Below are positions 10,335-22,089 of a DNA stretch of 64,000 nt, piece after piece (position 1 is the first letter of the stretch; each line of letters starts with the position of its first letter). Made by a program: the position numbers and the translations under genes. The stretch spans positions 21,539,001 through 21,603,000 of the forward strand of contig CM069877.1 in assembly GCA_036172665.1 (NCBI GenBank), in the 5' to 3' direction. The notes below the pieces were generated by a model. The model ran no database searches, was not told where the DNA came from, and saw only the letters and a list, made by a program, of their open reading frames with translations. The DNA comes from Prosopocoilus inquinatus (taxonomy: Eukaryota > Arthropoda > Insecta > Coleoptera > Lucanidae).

Positions 10335-11844
10335 ATAGATGAGTAAGGATCGATTAGATACATCACAGGAACAACGCTAATACGTGTTGTTTCATTTAAA
10401 ACTATTTCCAGCTACAGCTGCGTCCGAGAACTTCGTATCTCACATCAAAGTTACTGGAGTCCATCGAAACGCCAAATAACATGATAGATGAGTTAGGATC
10501 GATTAGATACATCACAGGAACAACGCTAAAGCGTGTTGTTTCGTTTAAAACTATTTCCAGCTTCTGCTGCGTCCAAAAACTTTGTATCTCACATCAGAGT
10601 TACTGGAGTCCATCCAAACATAAAATAACATGATAGATGAGTAAGGATCGATTAGGTACATCACAGGAACAACGCTAATACGTGTTGCTTTGTTTAAAAC
10701 TATTTCCAGCTCCTGTTGCGCCCAAAAACTTCGTATCTCACATCAGAGTTACAAGAGTCCATCGAAACGTCAAATAACATGATAGATGAGTAAGGATCGA
10801 TTAGATACATCACAGGAACAACGCTAATGCGTGTTGTTTCTTTTAAAACTATTTCCAGCTTCTGCTGCGTCCGAGAACTTTGTATCTCACATCAGAGTTA
10901 CTGGAGTCCATCCAAACGTCAAATAACATGATAGATTAGTAAGGATCGATTACATACATCACAGGATCAACGCTAATACGTGTTGCTTCTTTTAAAACTA
11001 TTTCCAGCTTCTGCTGCGTCCGAAAACGTCGTATCTCACATCAGAGTTACTGGAGTCCATCCAAACGTCAAATAACATGATAGATGAGTAAGGATCGATT
11101 ACATACATCACAGGAACAACGCTAATGCGTGTTGTTTCATTTAAAACTATTTCCAGCTTCTGCTGCGTCCGAGAACTTTGTATCTCACATCAGAGTTACT
11201 GGAGTCCATCCAAACGTCAAATAACATGATAGATTAGTAAGGATCGATTACATACATCACAGGAACAACGCTAATACGTGTTGTTTCGTTTAAAACTATT
11301 TCCAGCTTCTGCTGCGTCCGAAAACGTATCTCACATCAGAGTTACTGGAGTCCATCGAAACGTCAAATAACCTGATAAATAAGTAAGGATCGATTAGATA
11401 CATCACAGGAACAACGCTAACACGTGTTGTTTCGTTCAAAACTATTTCCAGCTTCTGCTGCGTCCAAAAACTTTGTATCTCACATAAGAGTTACTGGAGT
11501 CCATCCAAACGTAAAATAACATGATAGATGAGTAAGGATCGATTAGATACATCACAGGAACAACGCTAATACGTGGTGTCTCATTTAAAACTATTTCCAG
11601 CTACAGCTGCGTCCGAGAACTTCGTATCTCACATCAAAGTTACTGGAGTCCATCGAAACGCCAAATAACATGATAGATGAGTTAGGATCGATTAGATACA
11701 TCACAGGAACAACGCTAAAGCGTGTTGTTTCGTTTAAAACTATTTCCAGCTTCTGCTGCGTCCAAAAACTTTGTATCTCACATCAGAGTTACTGGAGTCC
11801 ATCCAAACATAAAATAACATGATAGATGAGTAAGGATCGATTAG
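10335..11844. repeat. Third partial copy of the 6017 segment (6017-7526)
   Basis: It aligns with 6017-7526 at an offset of 4318 bp and includes the 3-bp-deleted monomer and the CTCCTGTTGCG variant. Its GCTTCTTTT near 10984 matches 13806 rather than 6665, so it is closer to the 13-kb copy. It ends at 11844, where AGATAC replaces AGGTAC. Confidence 0.82.
11314..11459. repeat. 146-bp monomer (3-bp deletion), copy 2
   Basis: It carries the same CGT loss as 6996-7141, at an offset of 4318 bp (29 monomers minus 3 bp). It is shared by the 1.5-kb and 2.6-kb duplicated segments. Confidence 0.9.
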
Positions 11845-12030
11845 ATACATCACAGGAACAACGCTAATGCGTGTTGTTTCGTTTAAAACTATTTCCAGCT
11901 TCTGCTGCGTCCGAAAATTTCGTATCTCACCATAGAGTTACTAGAGTCCTTCGAAACGTCAAATAACATAGTAGCTAAGTAAGGATCGATTAGATACAGC
12001 ACAGGAACAACGCTAATGAGTGTTGTTTCG
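11845..12030. repeat. Chimeric bridge monomers joining two duplicated segments
   Basis: This stretch matches 8123-8308 (offset 3722 bp), including the rare GTCCTTCG and TAATGAGTG. Just after it, TTTAAAACTATTTCCATC belongs to a different monomer corresponding to 9203 onward. One monomer is thus a hybrid of parents about 0.9 kb apart in the older copy, a likely unequal-exchange junction. Confidence 0.76.
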
Positions 12031-14672
12031 TTTAAAACTATTTCCATCTTCTGCTGCGTCCGAAAATTTCGTATCTCACCATAGAGTTACTGGAGTCCAT
12101 CGAAAAGTCAAATAACATAGTAGCTAAGTAAGGATCGATTAGATACATCACAGGAATAACGCTAATACGTGATGTTTCGTTCAAAACTATTTCCAGCTTC
12201 TGCTGCGTCCAAAAACTTTGTATCTCACATCAGAGTTACTGGAGTCCATCCAAACATAAAATAACATGATAGATGAGTAAGGATCGATTAGGTACATCAC
12301 AGGAACAACGCTAATACGTGTTGCTTTGTTTAAAACTATTTCCAGCTCCTGCTGCGCCCAAAAACTTCGTATCTCACATCAGAGTTACTAGAGTCCATCG
12401 AAACATCAAATAACATGATAGATAAGTAAGGATCGATTAGATGCATCACAGGAACAACGCTAATGCGTGTTGTTTCATTTAAAACTATTTCCATCTTCTG
12501 CTGCGTCCGAAAATTTCGTATCTCACCATAGAGTTACTGGAGTCCATCGAAAAGTCAAATAACATAGTAGCTAAGTAAGGATCGATTAGATACATCACAG
12601 GAATAACGCTAATACGTGATGTTTCGTTCAAAACTATTTCCAGCTTCTGCTGCGTCCAAAAACTTCGTATCTCACATCAAAGTTACTGGCGTCCATCGAA
12701 ACGCCAAATAACATGATAGATGAGTAAGGATCGATTAGATACATCACAGGAACAACGCTAATGCGTGTTGTTTCGTTTAAAACTATTTCCAGCTTCTGCT
12801 GCGTCCGAAAATTTCGTATCTCACCATAGAGTTACTAGAGTCCATCGAAACGTCAAATAACATAGTAGCTAAGTAAGGATCGATTAGATACAGCACAGGA
12901 ACAACGCTAATGCGTGTTGTTTCGTTTAAAACTATTTCTAGCTTCAGCTGCGTCCGAGAACTTCGTATCTCACATCAAAGTTACTGGAGTCCATCGAAAC
13001 GCCAAATAACATGATAGATGAGTAAGGATCGATTAGGTACATCACAGGAACAACGCTAATGCGTGTTGTTTCGTTTGAAACTATTTCCAGCTTCTGCTGC
13101 GTTCAAAAACTTTGTATCTCACATCAGAGTTACTGGAGTCCATCCAAACGTAAAATAACATGATAGATGAGTAAGGATCGATTAGATACATCACAGGAAC
13201 AACGCTAATACGTGTTGTTTCATTTAAAACTATTTCCAGCTACAGCTGCGTCCGAGAACTTCGTATCTCACATCAAAGTTACTGGAGTCCATCGAAACGC
13301 CAAATAACATGATAGATGAGTTAGGATCGATTAGATACATCACAGGAACAACGCTAAAGCGTGTTGTTTCGTTTAAAACTATTTCCAGCTTCTGCTGCGT
13401 CCAAAAACTTTGTATCTCACATCAGAGTTACTGGAGTCCATCCAAACATAAAATAACATGATAGATGAGTAAGGATCGATTAGGTACATCACAGGAACAA
13501 CGCTAATACGTGTTGCTTTGTTTAAAACTATTTCCAGCTCCTGTTGCGCCCAAAAACTTCGTATCTCACATCAGAGTTACAAGAGTCCATCGAAACGTCA
13601 AATAACATGATAGATGAGTAAGGATCGATTAGATACATCACAGGAACAACGCTAATGCGTGTTGTTTCTTTTAAAACTATTTCCAGCTTCTGCTGCGTCC
13701 GAGAACTTTGTATCTCACATCAGAGTTACTGGAGTCCATCCAAACGTCAAATAACATGATAGATTAGTAAGGATCGATTACATACATCACAGGATCAACG
13801 CTAATACGTGTTGCTTCTTTTAAAACTATTTCCAGCTTCTGCTGCGTCCGAAAACGTCGTATCTCACATCAGAGTTACTGGAGTCCATCCAAACGTCAAA
13901 TAACATGATAGATGAGTAAGGATCGATTACATACATCACAGGAACAACGCTAATGCGTGTTGTTTCATTTAAAACTATTTCCAGCTTCTGCTGCGTCCGA
14001 GAACTTTGTATCTCACATCAGAGTTACTGGAGTCCATCCAAACGTCAAATAACATGATAGATTAGTAAGGATCGATTACATACATCACAGGAACAACGCT
14101 AATACGTGTTGTTTCGTTTAAAACTATTTCCAGCTTCTGCTGCGTCCGAAAACGTATCTCACATCAGAGTTACTGGAGTCCATCGAAACGTCAAATAACC
14201 TGATAAATAAGTAAGGATCGATTAGATACATCACAGGAACAACGCTAACACGTGTTGTTTCGTTCAAAACTATTTCCAGCTTCTGCTGCGTCCAAAAACT
14301 TTGTATCTCACATAAGAGTTACTGGAGTCCATCCAAACGTAAAATAACATGATAGATGAGTAAGGATCGATTAGATACATCACAGGAACAACGCTAATAC
14401 GTGGTGTCTCATTTAAAACTATTTCCAGCTACAGCTGCGTCCGAGAACTTCGTATCTCACATCAAAGTTACTGGAGTCCATCGAAACGCCAAATAACATG
14501 ATAGATGAGTTAGGATCGATTAGATACATCACAGGAACAACGCTAAAGCGTGTTGTTTCGTTTAAAACTATTTCCAGCTTCTGCTGCGTCCAAAAACTTT
14601 GTATCTCACATCAGAGTTACTGGAGTCCATCCAAACATAAAATAACATGATAGATGAGTAAGGATCGATTAG
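12031..14672. repeat. Second copy of the 9203-11844 segment
   Basis: This is the tandem partner at an offset of 2828 bp, separated from the first copy by the short bridge 11845-12030. It overlaps the 13163-16983 copy of the larger segment, which shows that the events are nested. Confidence 0.83.
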
Positions 14673-16983
14673 GTACATCACAGGAACAACGCTAATACGT
14701 GTTGCTTTGTTTAAAACTATTTCCAGCTCTTGCTGCGCCCAAAAACTTCGTATCTCACATCAGAGTTACTAGAGTCCATCGAAACGTCAAATAACATGAT
14801 AGATGAGTAAGGATCGATTAGATACATCACAGGAACAACGCTAATGCGTGTTGTTTCTTATAATACTATTTCCAGCTTCTGCTGCGTCCGAGAACTTTGT
14901 ATCTCACATCAGAGTTACTGGAGTCCATCCAAACGTCAAATATCATGATAGATGAGTAAGGATCGATTACATACATCACAGGAACAACGCCAATACGTGT
15001 TGTTTCGTTTAAAACTATTTCCAGCTTCTGCTGCGTCCGAAAACGTCGTATCTCACATCAGAGTTACTGGAGTCCATCGAAACGTCAAATAACCTGATAG
15101 ATAAGTAAGGATCGATTAGATACAGCACAGGAACAACGCTAATAGGTGTTGTTTCATTTAAAACTATTTCCAGCTTCTGCTGCGTCCGAAAACTTTGTAT
15201 CTCACATCAGAGTTACTGGAGTCCATCGAAACGTCAAATAACATGATAGATGAGTAAGGATCGATTAGATACATCACAGGAACAACGCTAATGCGTGTTG
15301 TTTCGTTTAAAACTATTTCCAGCTTCTGCTGCGTCCGAAAATTTCGTATCTCACCATAGAGTTACTAGAGTCCTTCGAAACGTCAAATAACATAGTAGCT
15401 AAGTAAGGATCGATTAGATACAGCACAGGAACAACGCTAATGAGTGTTGTTTCGTTTAAAACTATTTCTAGCTTCAGCTGCGTCCGAGAACTTCGTATCT
15501 CACATCAAAGTTACTGGAGTCCATCGAAACGCCAAATAACATGATAGATGAGTAAGGATCGATTAGATGCATCACAGGAACAACGCTAATGCGTGTTGTT
15601 TCGTTTGAAACTATTTCCAGCTTCTGCTGCGTTCAAAAACTTTGTATCTCACATCAGAGTTACTGGAGTCCATCCAAACGTAAAATAACATGATAGATGA
15701 GTAAGGATCGATTAGATACATCACAGGAACAACGCTAATACGTGTTGTTTCATTTATAACTATTTCCAGCTACAGCTGCGTCCGAGAACTTCGTATCTCA
15801 CATTAAAGTTACTGGAGTCCATCGAAACGCCAAATAACATGATAGATGAGTAAGGATCGATTAGATACATCACAGGAACAACGCTAATGCGTGTTGTTTC
15901 GTTTAAAACTATTTCCAGCTTCTGCTGCGTCCGAAAATTTCGTATCTCACCATAGAGTTACTGGAGTCCATCCAAACGTCAAATAACATAGTAGCTAAGT
16001 AAGGATCGATTAGATACATCACAGGAATAACGCTAATACGTGTTGTTTCGTTCAAAACTATTTCCAGCTTCTGCTGCGTCCAAAAACTTTGTATCTCACA
16101 TCAGAGTTACTGGAGTCCATCCAAACGTAAAATAACATGATAGATGAGTAAGGATCGATTAGATACATCACAGGAACAACGCTAATACGTGTTGCTTTTT
16201 TTAAAACTATTTCCAGCTCCTGCTGCGCCCAAAAACTTCGTATCTCACATCAGAGTTACTAGAGTCCATCGAAACATCAAATAACATGATAGATAAGTAA
16301 GGATCGATTAGATACATCACAGGAACAACGCTAATGCGTGTTGTTTCATTTAAAACTATTTCCATCTTCTGCTGCGTCCGAAAATTTCGTATCTCACCAT
16401 AGAGTTACTGGAGTCCATCGAAAAGTCAAATAACATAGTAGCTAAGTAAGGATCGATTAGATACATCACAGGAATAACGCTAATACGTGATGTTTCGTTC
16501 AAAACTATTTCCAGCTTCTGCTGCGTCCAAAAACTTTGTATCTCACATCAGAGTTACTGGAGTCCATCCAAACATAAAATAACATGATAGATGAGTAAGG
16601 ATCGATTAGGTACATCACAGGAACAACGCTAATACGTGTTGCTTTGTTTAAAACTATTTCCAGCTCCTGCTGCGCCCAAAAACTTCGTATCTCACATCAG
16701 AGTTACTAGAGTCCATCGAAACATCAAATAACATGATAGATAAGTAAGGATCGATTAGATGCATCACAGGAACAACGCTAATGCGTGTTGTTTCATTTAA
16801 AACTATTTCCATCTTCTGCTGCGTCCGAAAATTTCGTATCTCACCATAGAGTTACTGGAGTCCATCGAAAAGTCAAATAACATAGTAGCTAAGTAAGGAT
16901 CGATTAGATACATCACAGGAATAACGCTAATACGTGATGTTTCGTTCAAAACTATTTCCAGCTTCTGCTGCGTCCAAAAACTT
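13163..16983. repeat. Second copy of the 6017-9837 segment
   Basis: This is the partner at an offset of 7146 bp. It ends where 9838 continues as CTTCG with CATCAAAG while this copy continues as CTTTG with CATCAGAG. Confidence 0.84.
14142..14287. repeat. 146-bp monomer (3-bp deletion), copy 3
   Basis: It carries the same CGT loss, at offsets of 2828 bp from the second copy and 7146 bp from the first. Three copies at two different spacings show that at least two duplication events took place. Confidence 0.9.
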
Positions 16984-17425
16984 TGTATCTCACATCAGAG
17001 TTACTGGAGTCCATCCAAACATAAAATAACATGATAGATGAGTAAGGATCGATTAGGTACATCACAGGAACAACGCTAATACGTGTTGTCTCATTTAAAA
17101 CTATTTCCAGCTACAGCTGCGTCCGAGAACTTCGTATCTCACATCAAAGTTACTGGAGTCCATCGAAACGCCAAATAACATGATAGATGAGTAAGGATCG
17201 ATTAGATGCATCACAGGAACAACGCTAATGCGTGTTGTTTCGTTTAAAACTATTTCCAGCTTCTGCTGCGTCCGAAAATTTCGTATCTCACCATAGAGTT
17301 ACTGGAGTCCATCGAAACGTCAAATAACATAGTAGCTAAGTAAGGATCGATTAGATACATCACAGGAATAACGCTAATACGTGTTGTTTCGTTCAAAACT
17401 ATTTCCAGCTTCTGCTGCGTCCAAA
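16984..17425. repeat. Bridge monomers between the 7146-bp and 2376-bp duplications
   Basis: About three monomers: a g-like one with CCAAACATAAAA and AGGTAC, a type e, and a type f with GGAATAACG. They join the end of the nested 6-17 kb family to the tandem step that starts at 17426. Nothing other than satellite sequence is present. Confidence 0.7.
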
Positions 17426-19713
17426 AACTTTGTATCTCACATCAGAGTTACTGGAGTCCATCCAAACGTAAAATAACATGATAGATGAGTAAGGATCGAT
17501 TAGATACATCACGGGAAAAACGCTAATGCGTGTTGTTTCATTTAAAACTATTTCCAGCTTCTGCTGCGTCCGAGAACTTTGTATCTCACATCAGAGTTAC
17601 AGGAGTCCATCCAAACGTCAAATAACATGACAGATTAGTAAGGATCGATTAGATACATCACAGGAACAACGCTAATACGTGTTGTTTCATTTAAAACTAT
17701 TTCCAGCTACAGCTGCGTCCGAGAACTTCGTATCTCACATCAAAGTTACTGGAGTCCATCGAAACGCCAAATAACATGATAGATGAGTTAGGATCGATTA
17801 GATACATCACAGGAACAACGCTAAAGCGTGTTGTTTCGTTTAAAACTATTTCCAGCTTCTGCTGCGTCCAAAAACTTTGTATCTCACATCAGAGTTACTG
17901 GAGTCCATCCAAACATAAAATAACATGATAGATGAGTAAGGATCGATTAGGTACATCACAGGAACAACGCTAATACGTGTTGCTTTGTTTAAAACTATTT
18001 CCAGCTCCTGCTGCGCCCAAAAACTTCGTATCTCACATCAGAGTTACTAGAGTCCATCGAAACGTCAAATAACATGATAGATGAGTAAGGATCGATTAGA
18101 TACATCACAGGAACAACGCTAATGCGTGTTGTTTCTTTTAAAACTATTTCCAGCTTCTGCTGCGTCCGAGAACTTCGTATCTCATCAGAGTTACTAGAGT
18201 CCATCGAAACATCAAATAACATGATAGATGAGTAAGGATCGATTAGATACATCACAGGAACAACGCTAATGCGTGTTGTTTCGTTTGAAACTATTTCCAG
18301 CTTCTGCTGCGTCCGAGAACTTCGTATCTCACATCAAAGTTACTGGAGTCCATCGAAACGCCAAATAACATGATAGATGAGTAAGGATCGATTAGATACA
18401 TCACACGAACAACGCTAATGCGTGTTGTTTCGTTTGAAACTATTTCCAGCTTCTGCTGCGTTCAAAAACTTTTTATCTCACATCAGAGTTACTGGAGTCC
18501 ATCCAAACGTAAAATAACATGATAGATGAGTAAGGATCGATTAGATACATCACAGGAACAACGCTAATACGTGTTGTTTCATTTAAAACTATTTCCAGCT
18601 ACAGCTGCGTCCGAGAACTTCGTATCTCACATCAAAGTTACTGGCGTCCATCGAAACGCCAAATAACATGATAGATGAGTAAGGATCGATTAGATACATC
18701 ACAGGAACAACGCTAATGCGTGTTGTTTCGTTTAAAACTATTTCCAGCTTCTGCTGCGTCCGAAAATTTCGTATCTCACCATAGAGTTACTAGAGTCCAT
18801 CGAAACGTCAAATAACATAGTAGCTAAGTAAGGATCGATTAGATACAGCACAGGAACAACGCTAATGCGTGTTGTTTCGTTTAAAACTATTTCTAGCTTC
18901 AGCTGCGTCCGAGAACTTCGTATCTCACATCAAAGTTACTGGAGTCCATCGAAACGCCAAATAACATGATAGATGAGTAAGGATCGATTAGGTACATCAC
19001 AGGAACAACGCTAATGCGTGTTGTTTCGTTTGAAACTATTTCCAGCTTCTGCTGCGTTCAAAAACTTTGTATCTCACATCAGAGTTACTGGAGTCCATCC
19101 AAACGTAAAATAACATGATAGATGAGTAAGGATCGATTAGATACATCACAGGAACTATACGTGTTGTTTCATTTAAAACTATTTCCAGCTACAGCTGCGT
19201 CCGAGAACTTCGTATCTCACATCAAAGTTACTGGAGTCCATCGAAACGCCAAATAACATGATAGATGAGTAAGGATCGATTAGATACATCACAGGAACAA
19301 CGCTAAAGCGTGTTGTTTCTTTTAAAACTATTTCCAGCTTCTGCTGCGTCCGAGAACTTTGTATCTCACATCAGAGTTACTGGAGTCCATCCAAACGTCA
19401 AATAACATGATAGATTAGTAAGGATCGATTACATACATCACAGGATCAACGCTAATACGTGTTGCTTCGTTTAAAACTATTTCCAGCTTCTGCTGCGTCC
19501 GAAAACGTCGTATCTCACATCAGAGTTACTGGAGTCCATCCAAACGTCAAATAACATGATAGATGAGTAAGGATCGATTACATACATCACAGGAACAACG
19601 CTAATGCGTGTTGTTTCATTTAAAACTATTTCCAGCTTCTGCTGCGTCCGAGAACTTTGTATCTCACATCAGAGTTACTGGAGTCCATCCAAACGTCAAA
19701 TAACATGATAGAT
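17426..19713. repeat. Tandem duplication, 2376-bp step, unit 1
   Basis: It aligns with 19802-22089 at an offset of 2376 bp (16 monomers minus 8 bp). Shared rare markers are ATCACGGGAAAAACG (17509, 19885), CATGACAG and both deletion classes. About six mismatches were seen, including CACACGAAC here and CCCAAACAC, GAGATACAGG and GATATATTAG in the other unit. Confidence 0.84.
18162..19196. repeat. Deletion-marked heptamer block, copy 2
   Basis: The 2-bp deletion is at about 18180 and the net 6-bp deletion at about 19150, 970 bp apart as in the first copy, at an offset of 16,969 bp from it. A private change gives CACACGAAC near 18405. The match to copy 1 runs from about 980 to about 2418 in copy-1 coordinates, beyond the heptamer itself. 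Confidence 0.87.
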
Positions 19714-19801
19714 GAGTAAGGATCGATTACATACATCACAGGAACAACGCTAATGCGTGTTGTTTCATTTAAAACTATTTCCAGCTTCTGCTGCGTCCGA
19801 G

Positions 19802-22089
19802 AACTTTGTATCTCACATCAGAGTTACTGGAGTCCATCCAAACGTAAAATAACATGATAGATGAGTAAGGATCGATTAGATACATCACGGGAAAAACGCT
19901 AATGCGTGTTGTTTCATTTAAAACTATTTCCAGCTTCTGCTGCGTCCGAGAACTTTGTATCTCACATCAGAGATACAGGAGTCCATCCAAACGTCAAATA
20001 ACATGACAGATTAGTAAGGATCGATTAGATACATCACAGGAACAACGCTAATACGTGTTGTTTCATTTAAAACTATTTCCAGCTACAGCTGCGTCCGAGA
20101 ACTTCGTATCTCACATCAAAGTTACTGGAATCCATCGAAACGCCAAATAACATGATAGATGAGTTAGGATCGATTAGATACATCACAGGAACAACGCTAA
20201 AGCGTGTTGTTTCGTTTAAAACTATTTCCAGCTTCTGCTGCGTCCAAAAACTTTGTATCTCACATCAGAGTTACTGGAGTCCATCCAAACATAAAATAAC
20301 ATGATAGATGAGTAAGGATCGATTAGGTACATCACAGGAACAACGCTAATACGTGTTGCTTTGTTTAAAACTATTTCCAGCTCCTGCTGCGCCCAAACAC
20401 TTCGTATCTCACATCAGAGTTACTAGAGTCCATCGAAACGTCAAATAACATGATAGATGAGTAAGGATCGATTAGATACATCACAGGAACAACGCTAATG
20501 CGTGTTGTTTCTTTTAAAACTATTTCCAGCTTCTGCTGCGTCCGAGAACTTCGTATCTCATCAGAGTTACTAGAGTCCATCGAAACATCAAATAACATGA
20601 TAGATGAGTAAGGATCGATTAGATACATCACAGGAACAACGCTAATGCGTGTTGTTTCGTTTGAAACTATTTCCAGCTTCTGCTGCGTCCGAGAACTTCG
20701 TATCTCACATCAAAGTTACTGGAGTCCATCGAAACGCCAAATAACATGATAGATGAGTAAGGATCGATTAGATACATCACAGGAACAACGCTAATGCGTG
20801 TTGTTTCGTTTGAAACTATTTCCAGCTTCTGCTGCGTTCAAAAACTTTTTATCTCACATCAGAGTTACTGGAGTACATCCAAACGTAAAATAACATGATA
20901 GATGAGTAAGGATCGATTAGATACATCACAGGAACAACGCTAATACGTGTTGTTTCATTTAAAACTATTTCCAGCTACAGCTGCGTCCGAGAACTTCGTA
21001 TCTCACATCAAAGTTACTGGCGTCCATCGAAACGCCAAATAACATGATAGATGAGTAAGGATCGATTAGATACATCACAGGAACAACGCTAATGCGTGTT
21101 GTTTCGTTTAAAACTATTTCCAGCTTCTGCTGCGTCCGAAAATTTCGTATCTCACCATAGAGTTACTAGAGTCCATCGAAACGTCAAATAACATAGTAGC
21201 TAAGTAAGGATCGATTAGATACAGCACAGGAACAACGCTAATGCGTGTTGTTTCGTTTAAAACTATTTCTAGCTTCAGCTGCGTCCGAGAACTTCGTATC
21301 TCACATCAAAGTTACTGGAGTCCATCGAAACGCCAAATAACATGATAGATGAGTAAGGATCGATTAGGTACATCACAGGAACAACGCTAATGCGTGTTGT
21401 TTCGTTTGAAACTATTTCCAGCTTCTGCTGCGTTCAAAAACTTTGTATCTCACATCAGAGTTACTGGAGTCCATCCAAACGTAAAATAACATGATAGATG
21501 AGTAAGGATCGATTAGATACATCACAGGAACTATACGTGTTGTTTCATTTAAAACTATTTCCAGCTACAGCTGCGTCCGAGAACTTCGTATCTCACATCA
21601 AAGTTACTGGAGTCCATCGAAACGCCAAATAACATGATAGATGAGTAAGGATCGATTAGATACATCACAGGAACAACGCTAAAGCGTGTTGTTTCTTTTA
21701 AAACTATTTCCAGCTTCTGCTGCGTCCGAGAACTTTGTATCTCACATCAGAGTTACTGGAGTCCATCCAAACGTCAAATAACATGATATATTAGTAAGGA
21801 TCGATTACATACATCACAGGATCAACGCTAATACGTGTTGCTTCGTTTAAAACTATTTCCAGCTTCTGCTGCGTCCGAAAACGTCGTATCTCACATCAGA
21901 GTTACTGGAGTCCATCCAAACGTCAAATAACATGATAGATGAGTAAGGATCGATTACATACATCACAGGAACAACGCTAATGCGTGTTGTTTCATTTAAA
22001 ACTATTTCCAGCTTCTGCTGCGTCCGAGAACTTTGTATCTCACATCAGAGTTACTGGAGTCCATCCAAACGTCAAATAACATGATAGAT
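19802..22089. repeat. Tandem duplication, 2376-bp step, unit 2
   Basis: This is the partner of 17426-19713. It ends where GATAGATTAG replaces GATAGATGAG at 22090. Most mismatches between the units are private to this one. Confidence 0.84.
20538..21572. repeat. Deletion-marked heptamer block, copy 3
   Basis: It carries both deletions 970 bp apart, at about 20556 and 21526. It lies 2376 bp (16 monomers minus 8 bp) after copy 2 as part of a larger tandem duplication. A private GAGTACATCC replaces GAGTCCATCC near 20874. Confidence 0.87.

Larger units (their letters stand above)
9203..11844. repeat. 2.64-kb segment duplicated at 12031-14672
   Basis: It aligns with 12031-14672 at an offset of 2828 bp (19 monomers minus 3 bp). 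Shared rare markers are ATTTCCATCTTC, GAAAAGTC, AGATGCATC (9612, 12440), CTGGCGTCC (9858, 12686) and GGTGTCTC (11575, 14403). I saw no mismatch by eye, so it appears recent. Confidence 0.83.
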
